64,000 bases of DNA from CADEEN01 sp963740395 (GTDB taxonomy: Bacteria > Pseudomonadota > Gammaproteobacteria > Burkholderiales > Burkholderiaceae_C), in NCBI GenBank assembly GCA_963740395.1, contig CAVUEP010000015.1:68206-132205 (forward strand). The letters run 5' to 3'. Made by a program: the position numbers and the translations under genes. How positions within the stretch are numbered: the first letter of the stretch is position 1; every line of letters begins with the position of its first letter. The notes beneath the pieces were generated by a model. That model saw only the letters and a list, made by a program, of their open reading frames with translations. It ran no database searches and was not told the origin of the DNA. Positions 52,477 to 62,965 of this stretch are shown here, piece after piece.

Positions 52477-53514
52477 ATGAAAGCATTAATGTCAGTCGGG
52501 GCACTCATAGGAGTAGTTGGAATACTCCTGCTTGCCGGAATGATTGTAGATATCATTCCGTCAAATACCGTGCGCCTGGTCGAAGGGTACATGCCCATGC
52601 AAGTGCTCTTTGAGCTCACGCTGTTTGTGGCGGGATTTGCAGGGATAAGCTATATGTTGAGTTCCATGGGAATGGCGCTCCCTCGATTCTGGCAGGGGAT
52701 TTTATTTTGGGCGTTCATTCTCCTGTATTTGAAGTATCGTGTCTATCCGCCGATTCCATTCAGCGTTCGCGCCATGTATGGGACCGTCTCCCTCGTGGCC
52801 GTGTTTATGTGGGTTTCTGCGAGCGAAGAAGATTGGAAGAAGTTCAAGCAGCCGATCATGAATATCTTGGATGCCCAGACCGGGGTCAACAAGCTGTTGC
52901 GGTATGCCTATCTGATCGTGTTGCCGCTTCTGATCGGCGGGTTCTCCTATAACGCGATGGTGCCAAAGTCAGAGGAGCCCATCGAGTTGCGGACGGTGCA
53001 TCCTGCGCCACCAGCCAGCACGAAGGTGCATGGAAAGACCTATACGCTGCAAACGTCGCAGAACCCCTATCGTGTCAATCCTGAAGGAAAGTACGATCAG
53101 GAATATAGCAACGCGAATATTGTGGAGCAGGGCATGGGCCGGTTGATGAAGCCGAATGCCAATCCTTGGGATAAGGATGCCCAAGGGTACCTCAAGTATG
53201 TGCGTGAGGGCGGAGAGATCTTCTTCCAAAACTGCCACTTCTGCCACGGCGATAACCTGAACGGCCGCGGTCTCCATGCCTTCGCGTTCAATCCGATTCC
53301 GGCGAACTTTACAGATCCGGGAACGATTGCACAATTACAGGAAACGTTCATTTTCTGGCGTGTGTCCAAGGGTGGAATCGGGTTGCCGAACGAAGGGTTC
53401 CCCTGGGCCTCTGTGATGCCACCGTGGGAACAGCATCTGACTGTGGACGAAATCTGGAAAGTTATCTTGTTCGAATATTGGCACACGGGGTATTACCCGA
53501 GGACCTGGGACTAA
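52477..53514 (+). CDS. Membrane-bound monoheme c-type cytochrome
   Basis: 345 residues starting MKALMSVGALIGVVGILLLA, the only long gene of the Nitrospira-like respiratory cluster without a frameshift. Four or five N-terminal helices are followed by a soluble domain with one heme c motif (NCHFCHGDNLNGRG) and a class I-like C-terminus (PPWEQHLTVDEIWKVILFEY). It sits between the other cytochromes on the same strand and probably belongs to the same complex or electron path. Confidence 0.8.
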   Translation: MKALMSVGALIGVVGILLLAGMIVDIIPSNTVRLVEGYMPMQVLFELTLFVAGFAGISYMLSSMGMALPRFWQGILFWAFILLYLKYRVYPPIPFSVRAMYGTVSLVAVFMWVSASEEDWKKFKQPIMNILDAQTGVNKLLRYAYLIVLPLLIGGFSYNAMVPKSEEPIELRTVHPAPPASTKVHGKTYTLQTSQNPYRVNPEGKYDQEYSNANIVEQGMGRLMKPNANPWDKDAQGYLKYVREGGEIFFQNCHFCHGDNLNGRGLHAFAFNPIPANFTDPGTIAQLQETFIFWRVSKGGIGLPNEGFPWASVMPPWEQHLTVDEIWKVILFEYWHTGYYPRTWD

Positions 53515-53565
53515 TCGTTCACGGGAATTATCTAGCCAACCTGGATTTACGACATGAGGGAAACC

Positions 53566-55344
53566 ATGAAGAATTCGTTTAGTCTGAAGGCGGGGGCGCT
53601 CCTCACGACTGCCTTTGGCATTATCCTGGTCTCCGGAAGCATCGGGGGCTTGACCTTTGCCGCAAGATGCCCTTCCTGAGGGATTCAAGAAGGGTGAGTT
53701 ATCGCCTGAACCTCCTGCCGACATGATTGAGGCAGGCAAGCGGGTCTACTTTACCAAGTGTGTGTGGTGCCACGGGGTCGATGGCGCGGGCGATGGACCT
53801 GGTGCCGATCGTCTCTGGCCGCGTCCCCGCAATTTCAACCAGGGCACGTTCAAGATTCGGCGCACGGCCAGCGGTGAGTTGCCGTTGTTCGATGCCAAGA
53901 AGCCAATTCCCGGTCAGAACGATCTGTTTGAGACCGTCACGCATGGTCTGCCAGGTTCCGCCATGCCATCCTGGGAAGGTATTCTGACGGAAGAGCAACG
54001 GCTCCAAGTCTTGTCCTTCGTCACGACCCAGCTCGTGAAGGACCGGAAGTTTACCGACAAGGAGTCTGAGAGCCAGACCGTGTTGCAGATGGACGAGCTG
54101 AAGCCGATTCCCGTGTCAGAGGAGAGCCTCAAGAAGGGGGCGGAACTCGTTGTCGAAAAGAAGTGTGTCGAATGTCACGGCACGGAAGGCCGTGGCGACG
54201 GCAATGCATTCAATCTGAAAGACGACTGGGGTTTCTCAATCCAGCCGGCCGACTGGCACAAGTGCTGGAACTTCAGAGGGCAGCCGGCAGGATCCCTATA
54301 ACGTCAAGAACATCTTCCGGACATTTTCGACCGGAGTCAACGGTACTCCGATGCCTTCGTTTGCTGACAACAGCACGGTTGAAGAGCGTTGGCACATTGC
54401 CAACTTCGTGAACTCGCTGTGTGAGCGTGAGGCAGATGGGAAGCCCCTCTCAATCGATCCATTGACGGACAAGCCGAAGATCAACTTTGTGGTGTCGTCA
54501 GGGGTGGTTGAAGGAGAGATTCCGGCAGATCCAGAGCATGAACTGTGGAAGAACCGGGCCAGGCGGTATGTCGCGATGGGTGGTCAGATCACCCACAAGC
54601 CCAGAAACTTCGTGAATCGGATCGACGATATCTGGGTGAAGTCGCTCTACAACGACAAGCATGTCGTGTTCATGTTCCAGTGGGACGACCGGACGAAGAG
54701 CGTAGCCGAAGGGAAGTTGCCTTGGGCTCCGACGTCAGTCAATGTCGATGTCAAGGAACAGGATCCGAAGACCGGCGAAGAGGGTTCTATTGCCTCGCAT
54801 CAGAATAACTACACGGTCTACAACGATGCGATCGCCATGGAAACTGCCGTGAAGTGGAAGGAGCTTCCCGCGCCGATTAAGCCGCGGTATCTGTTCGGCA
54901 GCAACGAGCAGTTCCCGGTCGATATTGTGAAGTGGGAAGCTGACGGTTCACTCCGTGCCTTTGAAGGGTACCGGATGGGACAAGGACTTCGTACAACGCG
55001 ATACCTACGAAGAGAACATCAAGATCCTTCATTCAGAGTGGAAGAATGGCCGATGGACGGTGATGATTCAGCGTCCGTTGGGCAACAAGAAGGATCAGGA
55101 TTACGACGAAGATACCTTCTTCGAAATGGGACAATATATTCCCACCGTGTTCTTTGCCTGGGACGGACACAATGGCGATGCAGGACGGAAGATGGCCGTT
55201 TCGGCCTTCTACTACACGTTCCTGGAGCCGCCGACGCCTCGCGAAGCCTATATCTATCCGGTTGTGATTGCCTTTGGTGTGGTCCTTCTGGAAGGTTGGG
55301 TCCTGACCAGACGATCGAACAAGCGGAAGGGAAAGACCCTCTAA
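53566..55344 (+). CDS. Diheme cytochrome c fused to an NXR-gamma/ethylbenzene-dehydrogenase-like domain, three frameshifts
   Basis: The signal peptide is MKNSFSLKAGALLTTAFGII. Two class I heme c motifs follow: CVWCHGVDGAGDGPG and CVECHGTEGRGDGNA. The second half resembles the heme b-binding gamma subunit of type II DMSO-reductase-family enzymes (RYVAMGGQITHKPRNFVNRI, DKHVVFMFQWDDRTKSVAEG, EWKNGRWTVMIQRPL). A C-terminal helix (PVVIAFGVVLLEGWVLTRRS) anchors it. The frame changes near 53,663, 54,290 and 54,975. In Nitrospira, proteins of this kind are candidate gamma subunits of nitrite oxidoreductase; no nxrA or nxrB lies in the window. Confidence 0.75.
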
Positions 55345-55379
55345 CGTTCGCTCTGAGCGGAGAGAGTCTGAAGAGTCAT

Positions 55380-55415
55380 GAGGGGGTGGGGTAGACCCAC
55401 CCCCTCTTTCTTTTT
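55380..55415 (+). terminator. Rho-independent terminator after the respiratory cluster
   Basis: A perfect 11-bp stem GAGGGGGTGGG/CCCACCCCCTC with loop GTAGA, followed by TTTCTTTTT. It lies 36 bases after the stop of the diheme protein. Confidence 0.9.
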
Positions 55416-55434
55416 GGCCGTCTGCATTGAGGGC

Positions 55435-56059
55435 ATGATGGAGATCGATGTAACCGGCGTCCTTCTCGCCGGGGGCAAAAGCCGGAGAATGGGCGAAGAC
55501 AAACGGTATCTCGTCGTGGGGGAACAGACTCTCCTTGAACGAGGACTGGCTGTGCTTCGCTCAATCTTTCAGGAGGTACTGGTCGTCATTGCGCAGGACA
55601 GTCCCCTCGCTCGAGGTCGAGGCCAGAGTTGTGCGAGACCTGGTGCCTGATTGCGGCAGTCTCGGAGGGTTGTACACCGGGCTTACAGAGGCAACGACCC
55701 CCTACATATTTGTGGTCGCGTGCGACATGCCGTTTCTCAATCCGGCGGTCATTGCCCAGTTCACGAGTCGAAGAGCCACCGCAGACATTGTGATGGCGAA
55801 ACTTGCGGCCCGGTTACATCCGATGCATGCCTTGTATGGCAAGCGATGCCTGCCGGTCGTTGAACAGATGATCCAGGCACGACAGCTCAAGATTCAAGAG
55901 ATGCTGTCGTACGCGTCCCTTCGCGTACAATATGTCACTGAGGCCGATCTGCTCACCATCGATCCCTCCGGGCGTTCCTTTCAGAACGTGAATACCCCGG
56001 CCGACCTTGAAGTGGCGCGGTCCCTGCTGGCTCAGCTACCTCCCTCAGGACAATTGTAG
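55435..56059 (+). CDS. mobA: MobA-like molybdenum cofactor guanylyltransferase, one frameshift
   Basis: Transfers GMP to molybdopterin to give the guanine dinucleotide cofactor. The N-terminal nucleotide-binding motif is GVLLAGGKSRRMGEDKRYL. The second part shows DLVPDCGSLGGLYTGL, YIFVVACDMPFLNPAV and FQNVNTPADLEVARSLL. The frame changes near 55,605. Combined length of about 207 residues is normal. A molybdenum cofactor gene would suit an organism with nitrite oxidoreductase, a molybdo-bis-MGD enzyme. Confidence 0.85.
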
Positions 56060-57114
56060 ATGCACCCCGTGGCAAGGACGATCGTGATGATCCATCCCGG
56101 TGGCCTTGGCGATGTGCTTCTTGGCCGTCCCGGCCATGAGTCGTTTGCGCACCCGCTTCCCCAGTCATCGACTGGTGCTCTGTGCAGAGGAGCAGGTGCT
56201 GAGCTGCTTCTTGCATGTGGGCTCATTGATGACTGGACCTCTGTGCAGGGGCGGGCCTGCGCAGACTTGTTTGCCGGTGCGGAGGCAGTCAGGGGTCAGC
56301 TACAGACATGGCTGGAGGACTGCGATCTTGCCATTGGCTGGATGGAGGATCTCGATGGCAAGTTAAGTGAGACACTCAAGGCAGCTCGGTGTCCGAGAGG
56401 TGATCGTGAGGTCTCCGTTCTCGACTGTGATTCAGGCGACACATCAACGTGACCGGTTTCTTGAAGCGATCGATGAAGCACCGTCTGACGGTGAGGAAGA
56501 TCACCGGTTGACGGTGACGGAACCGCTCCTCGATCTCGGACGAGCCTGTCTTGACGCGGCAGGTCTCTCACTCGGACAGCCTCTCGCTATCATCCATCCA
56601 GGGAGCGGGAGTGCCCATAAGTGTGTGGCACCGAAGATTCTTGCGTCTGTCGTTGCCACGCTTCAGATTTCCGGGGCGGTCCCGGTGATTCTCGAAGGGC
56701 CGGCAGACCGGGAGCCGGTCGAGCGACTACTCCAGTCATGCGAAAACCCACCGATCGTCCTGAGGGGCCTCGATGTTCTCACCGTCGCCGGGGTGCTTGC
56801 TCAGGCACGGCTCTTTGTCGGGCAGGACTCGGGCGTTACCCATTTGGCTGGGCTAATGGGGGTGCGTACGGTTGCTCTGTTTGGGCCGACTGATCCCGCT
56901 CGCTGGGCTCCCCGTGGCACCCATGTTACTGTGGTGCAGGGCGCAGCCTTGCCTCTGCCGATCATGGGACGACGTCAGCCGCTGCGAGGAGAAACCTTGT
57001 CTCGAGATATCGCAGGACCATCTCGTGACACTCTGTCTTGCACGTCTCAAGGAGGCCGCGGTCCGACAGAAAATCCCCTCCGGCTGCCTTGTCACTGACT
57101 ATCCCGTATGCTAG
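56060..57114 (+). CDS. Glycosyltransferase family 9 (heptosyltransferase-like), about four frameshifts
   Basis: GT-B fold transferase of the LPS heptosyltransferase type. The N-terminus is IVMIHPGGLGDVLL, with AVPAMSRLRTRFPSHRLVLC in another frame. The C-terminal donor-binding part shows LAIIHPGSGSAHKCVAPKIL, ARLFVGQDSGVTHLAGLMG and TVALFGPTDPARWAPRG. Frame changes lie near 56,130, 56,195, 56,385 and 56,950, and the last frame ends at 57,114. The sugar donor cannot be told from sequence. Confidence 0.75.
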
Positions 57115-57164
57115 AGTGACCAGTTCGTTTTCCCTTTCATTGGTAAGGACTTAGGAGTTTTTTC

Positions 57165-58925
57165 TTGTCCAGCGGGGTCGTTCAGGAAAAGGTCACCAGC
57201 GCGCTCCTCGGAGCGCTCAACGGAGCCAAAAAGAAGGGCCAACTGAAGACGGAAGCCTGGCCTCAACTGAGTCTGGATGCTCCCAAACGGCCTGAATGGG
57301 GAGACTTAGCCTCAACGGTCGCCATGTCTCTCGCGGCGTCCGAGCAACGAGCCCCCCACGATATTGCCCAAATTATCATCGACAATCTCTCCCCAGCGCG
57401 AACAACTCTTCGACCGAGTCGAGATCGTCAGGCCTGGGTTCCTCAACCTCACGCTCAAGCCGGCCATCTGGCAGGAAGTGCTCAGAGAAATCGAGAGCGC
57501 AAGGATCAGCCTACGGACGAGCCGAGCTGGGGCAGCGACGTCGAGTCTTGGTGGAGTATGTGAGCGCGAATCCGACCGGCCCGTTGCATGTGGGACATGG
57601 GCGTGGCGCGGCGGTCGGGCAGGCGGTCGCAAACTATGCTCAAGGCGGTCGGGTATGACGTCGTGAGTGAGTACTATGTCAACGACGCCGGCCGGCAGAT
57701 GAAATTGTTGGGGGCCTCCGTCTACGCACGGTATGAGGAGTTGTCGAACCGGCCGGTAGAGTTTCCGTCGGAAGGATATCACGGGGCCTACATCACTGCC
57801 GTGGCCGAGCGGGTGAAGCAACAGCTCGGGCCCGAGCTGACCGGACGTGCCGGCCGCAGAGGTTGAGGAGCGTTGTCGAACGTTCGCCTATCAGGAACTG
57901 CTGAGCCTGATTCGCGAGGATCTGAAGTCCTTCGGGATCGAGTTCGAGTCCTGGTTCAGCGAGGCCTCTCTGGTGAACTCAGGGGCCGTCCAACGGGTCC
58001 TGGATGAATTGAAATCGCAACAGTTCCTGTTTGAGCAGGAAGGGGCCTGGTGGTTTCGATCCTCGGCGTTCGGTGACGAGAAGGATCGTGTCGTCCGGAA
58101 ACAGGACGGGGAGTACACCTACCTGGCATCCGATATCGCCTACCACCAGGATAAGCTGCAGCGCGGATACGATCTTGCTCATCGACGTCTGGGGTGCGGA
58201 TCACCATGGCTACATTCCCCGCATGCAAGCGGTCGTGCAGGCCTATGGGCATCCGAAAGATCGCCTTCAGGTCGTGCTGGTCCAGATGGTGAATCTGTTG
58301 CGCGGCGGGAAAAAAGTGGAAATGTCGAAGCGGGCCGGCGAGTTCATCACGATGCGGGAAGTCATCGATGAAGTCGGGGCCGATGCGGCCAAGTTCTTTT
58401 TCTTGATGCGCGATTCCAACTCACATCTCGACTTTGATTTGGAACTGGCCAAGCAGCGGTCATCCGACAATCCCGTGTACTATGTGCAGTATGCCCATGC
58501 CAGGATCGCCAGCCTCTGGCGCGTCGCGGCCGCGCGAGGCATCACCTGTCCCCTGCCGAGCGAGACGGATTTGACGCGTATTGACGGACCCGGATGAATT
58601 GGGGCTGATTCGCAAACTCTCTGCCTATCCCTCGGTCCTGCAGGGCAGTGCGATGGCCTACGAGCCCCACCGGATGACCTATTACCTCCAGCAATTGGCC
58701 GGGCTGCTGCATACGTTTTATAACAAGCACCGGATTCTGCCTCCCGCGGCGGATCGTGATCTTCTGGCGGTCACGCCGGAGGGATTGGTTCCGGTCGAGG
58801 GGCTGCCGAAAGAGGTGCTGGCCCCCGAACGGACTGCGGCGAGATTGGCGCTGATGCGCGGAGTTCAGCAGGTCTTGAAGAACGGGCTCGGCGTGCTCGG
58901 GATTTCCGCACCGGACCAGATGTAG
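57165..58925 (+). CDS. argS: Arginyl-tRNA synthetase, about six frameshifts
   Basis: Class I synthetase that charges tRNA-Arg. The HIGH-like motif is YVSANPTGPLHVGHGRGAAV, and the KMSK-like motif is KKVEMSKRAGEFITMREVI. YVNDAGRQMKLLG and LASDIAYHQDKLQRGYD are also typical. The N-terminal additional domain starts at the TTG at 57,165 (MSSGVVQEKVTSALLG). The frame changes near 57,395, 57,520, 57,640, 57,850, 58,180 and 58,590. The C-terminal anticodon-binding part ends MRGVQQVLKNGLGVLGISAP. So many shifts in an essential gene point to sequence error. Confidence 0.85.
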
Positions 58926-58940
58926 CAAGCAAGAGGGACT

Positions 58941-60112
58941 GTGGACTTTTCAGTGCAGCAGGTGGATCGTGAGACGAGTGCGCGGTTGGGGAGACTCAGC
59001 ACCGCCCATGGAGCGATCGACACGCCGGCCTTCATGCCGGTCGGCACGTTGGGGCCGGTGAAGGGGATTGATCCAGCCGACCTGGAGCAGCTCGGCTTTC
59101 GGTCTCATGCTGAACAACGCCTACCACCTCTATCTGCGGCCTGGGCATAAGGTCGTGGCTGAGATGGGTGGATTGCATCGGTTCACCGGGTGGCCCGGAG
59201 CCATCTTGACGGACAGCGGTGGATTTCAGATTTTCAGTCTCGCGAAACTGTGCAAGGTCACGGACGACGGGGTGAGTTTTCAGTCGCATCTCGACGGATC
59301 CGCTCATTTCATCACGCCGGAGACGGCCATCGAGATCGAAGAAGCGTTGGGGGCCGATATCATGATGGCGTTCGATCACTGCGTGGCCTTGCCGGCTGAC
59401 AAAGAGGTCGTGCGGGATGCGGTGCGGCGGACCACCCTCTGGGCACAACGTTGTCAGGCCAGCCGGCGTCGCACGGATCAAGCCCTCTTCGGGATCGTAC
59501 AAGGCGGCTTGGATGCCAGATCTCCGCGTGACCTCGGCGCGTGACCTTGTAGGGCTCGGCTTTGAGGGCTATGCGGTCGGCGGGCTCTCGGTGGGAGAGT
59601 CGAAGGCAGAGATGTATGCCATGTTGGATGTGACCGTGCCGGAGTTGCCGGCTCCAAAGCCGCGGTATTTGATGGGTGTCGGGATGCCGGAGGATTTGAT
59701 CGAAGGCGTGGCCCGGGGTATCGATCTGTTCGATTGCGTCGTGCCCTCGCGCCATGGACGGACCGGCTCGCTCTTTACGAGTTTCGGACGAGTCGTGATC
59801 AAGCAAGCGCGGTATGTTCGGGATGAACAGCCGATCGATCCGGCCTGCGGCTGTCCGGTCTGCGCGCGCTACTCGCGTGCCTATCTGCATCACCTCTTTC
59901 AGGTGAAAGAGATGCTGTCGTCGAGACTGAATACGATCCACAATCTCTGGTATTTTGCCGATCTGATGGGCCAGGTGCGGTCAGCGATCGCACAGGGGAC
60001 GTTACGGTCGTTCCGGGACGAGTTTTACCGGTCCCGCGACCGGGCTGCATCGGACGTCTCAGCTTCAGACGTGGCTGAGGTCGATGCGCATCGGCATGCC
60101 AGATGGGACTAA
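58941..60112 (+). CDS. tgt: Queuine tRNA-ribosyltransferase, two frameshifts
   Basis: Exchanges guanine-34 for preQ1 in GUN-anticodon tRNAs. The start is GTG 58,941. Motifs are TPAFMPVGTLGPVKGI, LTDSGGFQIFSL, ADIMMAFDHC, the GFEGYAVGGLSVGE loop and the nucleophile region GIDLFDCVVPSRHGRTG. The zinc site is CGCPVCARYSRAYLHHLF. The frame changes near 59,100 and 59,525. The tgt-yajC-secD-secF order is widely conserved in bacteria. Confidence 0.88.
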
Positions 60113-60137
60113 CCCTGTCGAGGAGGAATCTGTTCGT

Positions 60138-60464
60138 ATGGTAATGCAATCGGTCGCATGGGCTCAAGGGATTGGTGGTGGAGGGAGTTCGAGCTCCGGG
60201 ACGCTCTTGTCTCTCATTCCGTTTGTGCTGATCTTCGTCATTTTCTACTTCCTGCTCATTTTGCCGCAGCAAAAACGGGCGAAACAGCAGAAGGCCTTGC
60301 TGGAGGCTTTGAAGAAGGGCGACAAGGTGATTACGGGGTCCGGTATCTGGGGCACCGTGACGAATCTCGGGAAGGAGACGGTGACCCTGCAGATCGCCGA
60401 TAGTACGAAGATTCGGATACAACGGGAACACATTGCTCGCTTGCGCGGCAGACGAAGAGGATAA
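60138..60464 (+). CDS. yajC: Preprotein translocase accessory subunit YajC
   Basis: Single-helix protein of the SecDF-YajC complex. The helix is LLSLIPFVLIFVIFYFLLIL followed by the family motif PQQKRAKQQKALLEALKKGD and GDKVITGSGIWGTVTNLG. ATG 60,138 is chosen as the family-like start (MVMQSVAWAQG). Just before the end the frame probably slips: the alternative frame reads AADEEDKDKDS and stops at about 60,480, a more typical acidic tail. Confidence 0.85.
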   Translation: MVMQSVAWAQGIGGGGSSSSGTLLSLIPFVLIFVIFYFLLILPQQKRAKQQKALLEALKKGDKVITGSGIWGTVTNLGKETVTLQIADSTKIRIQREHIARLRGRRRG

Positions 60465-60510
60465 GGATAAGGACTCGTAGTCCGCGAGTGACAAAGGGGT
60501 TACAGACAAT

Positions 60511-62155
60511 ATGAAAAAAGTGGGTGGGCGGTTAACATTGTTGGCGTTGGTGGTGGTGGTATCGGTGATCTTCTTTATCCCGTCCTATCAGCCGTTCTAT
60601 CAGGCGTTGCCTGCCTGGCTGAAGACAGGTGATGCCGAACAAAGGCATTACGCTGGGCTTGGATCTCCAAGGCGGGATTCACCTCGTCATGGAAGTGGAC
60701 GAAGATCGCGCGGTCGAGATCGCCGTCGATCGATCGGTCGTGTCCCTGCAGGATTTGTTGGTCGATAAGAAGATTCCCGTCGAGTCTGTGATGCGAACGG
60801 GACCGACCCAGGTCACGATTCAATTCCAAAACGCCGAACTCAAGGCGCAGATCCAGAAGATGATCGATGATTATCCGACCTTCAGCGAGACGGAGTCCGC
60901 CGGATCGGCCAATCAGCTGGTGTGGGAATTGCGGGAGCTGGAGGTGAAGCGGATCAAGGATTCCGCGATCAACCAGGCGTTGGAAACGATCCGGAACCGC
61001 ATCGACCAGTTCGGCGTGGCGGAACCGATGGTGCAGCGGCAGGGGTTGAAGCAGATCGTCGTGCAGTTGCCCGGTGTCAAGGAGCCCAAGCGCGCCAAGG
61101 ATCTGATCAAAGAGACGGCGTTGCTCGAGTTTAAGATGCTCGACGAGGATAATCAGCTGAAGCTCGATTTGCCCGCTCGTATTCCAAAAGAGAAAGAAGC
61201 GGAGATCCTGAAACAGGCCGAGGCGAAACTGCCAGAAGGCGATCAGATCCTCTTCGAGCGGACGGTCGACAAGGACACCGGCCGCGAATACCGGATTCCC
61301 TATCTCGTCAAAAAACGGGTGATGTTGACCGGCGATGTGTTGAGCGATGCGCGGGTCTCGATCGGCCAATTCAACGATCCCTACGTGTCGATCACGTTCG
61401 ACGCCAAGGGCGGTCGTGAATTCGAACGGATTACGGGCGACAACGTCAAGAAGCGCATGGCCGTCGTGCTGGACAACACGATCTACTCGGCACCGGTGAT
61501 TCAGGAGCGTATTACCGGGGGGCGCGCGCAAATCACCGGGACGTTCTCCACGCAAGAGGCGAACGACTTGGCCATCGTCCTCCGGGCCGGTGCCTTGCCG
61601 GCTCCGCTCAAGATCATTCAGGACCTCACGGTCGGACCGTCGCTGGGGAAAGATTCGATCGAGAAGGGTGTGCAGGCCACATTGTTTGCCGGCGCGATGG
61701 TCGTGGTGTTTATGATCGTGTATTACCGGACGTCCGGGGTGATCGCGGACTTTGCGCTGATGCTGAATTTGCTCTGCTTGATGGGGGCGCTTTCCGCTCT
61801 GAACGCGACCCTCACCCTGCCGGGAATCGCCGGAATCGTATTGACGATCGGGATGGGCGTCGACTCGAACGTGCTGATCTTCGAGCGTATCCGTGAAGAG
61901 CTGCGGCTGGGGAAAGCGGTCCGGCTGGCGGTGGATGGAGGATACGACAAGGCGCTGCTCACGATCATCGACTCTCACGTGACCACCCTGATCACGGGGG
62001 TGGCGCTGTTCCTGTTCGGCACGGGGCCGATCAAAGGGTTTGCGGTGACCTTGTGTCTCGGTATCGGGATCAATCTGTTTACGGCCATGGTCGGCACCAA
62101 GGTCATCTTCGACCTCATGAATCAACGACACAAAGTGGAACAGTTAAGCATCTAG
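60511..62155 (+). CDS. secD: Protein translocase subunit SecD, one frameshift
   Basis: Membrane protein that uses the proton-motive force to help secretion through SecYEG. The N-terminal helix begins MKKVGGRLTLLALVVVVSVI. After a frame change near 60,635 the first conserved motif follows: GITLGLDLQGGIHLVMEV. The periplasmic P1 region is intact. The six-helix RND-like C-terminal part has LRAGALPAPLKIIQ, GVDSNVLIFERIREELR and FGTGPIKGFAVTLCLGI. About 548 residues when joined. Confidence 0.92.
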
Positions 62156-62170
62156 TTCGAAGGAGCCGGC

Positions 62171-62600
62171 ATGTTAGAGATTCTCGGAAAAACCAATATC
62201 GATTTTATGGGGAAGCGCCGCTGGGCCTTTCTGTTTTCCGGCATCATGGTGGTGCTGGGACTTGTGGCGCTCATTCAGATTTCCCGGGGTGCGGCGAACC
62301 TCGGCATCGATTTCGCGGGCGGGACCGCGGTCCAGCTGAAGTTCGATCAAGCGATCCGGATCGACGAAGCGAGGAAAGTCTTGGAGGCGAATGGCCTGGG
62401 CAACGCCGAGCTGCAAGAATTCGGTCAGGAGAACAAACTCCTGATCCGCCTGAAGGCCTCGACGACCATCGAGGAGAAGGTCGCCGAACGGGTCGTGGCG
62501 GTCTTTGCGAAGGAGTTTCCCTCGAACCATTTCGTGGTCGATTCCAGCACGGAAATCGGACCGACCATCGGCCAGAAGCTTCAGCAGGATGCCACTGCGG
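62171..62600 (+). CDS. secF: Protein translocase subunit SecF, truncated by a chimeric junction
   Basis: The start MLEILGKTNIDFMGKRRWAF follows AAGGAG. The SecF motif GIDFAGGTAVQLKF and part of the periplasmic domain (VVDSSTEIGPTIGQKLQQDA) are present. After about 143 residues the homology ends abruptly and UvrD-type sequence begins. The missing C-terminal part would hold five transmembrane helices. Confidence 0.9.
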
Positions 62601-62965
62601 CGACATGCCGAGCTGGTGAACTCAAATCCGGCTTCACCGTGCTGGAACACCGACGATCAGCTGCGGCTGATCAAGCAGATCCTCGAAGCCGAGGGCATCG
62701 ACCAGAAGCGCTGGACGCCGCGCTATCTCGCCTCCCTCATCGATGGCTGGAAGAACCGCGCCATCTGGCCCGAGAAGCTGCCGCAGAACGAGGCGCACCA
62801 GTTCGCGGAGGGCAAGGGCAAGAAGCTCTACGAGATCTACCAGGCGCGGCTCGCCACGCTGAACGCGGTCGATTTCGGCGACCTGCTGCTGCACACGATC
62901 CGCATCTTCACCGAACACCCCGAAGTGCTCGCCGACTACCACGCGAAATTCCGCTACATCATGGT
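62600..62965 (+). pseudogene. Fragment of a UvrD/PcrA-type DNA helicase
   Basis: An internal piece of a superfamily 1 helicase, starting RRHAELV and continuing TDDQLRLIKQILEAEGI, RYLASLIDGWKNRAIW, LYEIYQARLATLNAVDFGDL and YHAKFRYIMV. Two frame slips lie near 62,622 and 62,645. It resembles alphaproteobacterial UvrD. Both ends stop inside conserved sequence: the expected DEYQDTN after YIMV is missing. It is foreign to both flanks. Confidence 0.8.

Noticed and set aside
60575..62131. A 518-codon minus-strand frame opposite secD
   Set aside because: Antisense shadow of a conserved translocase gene, rich in His/Arg/Asp with no family.
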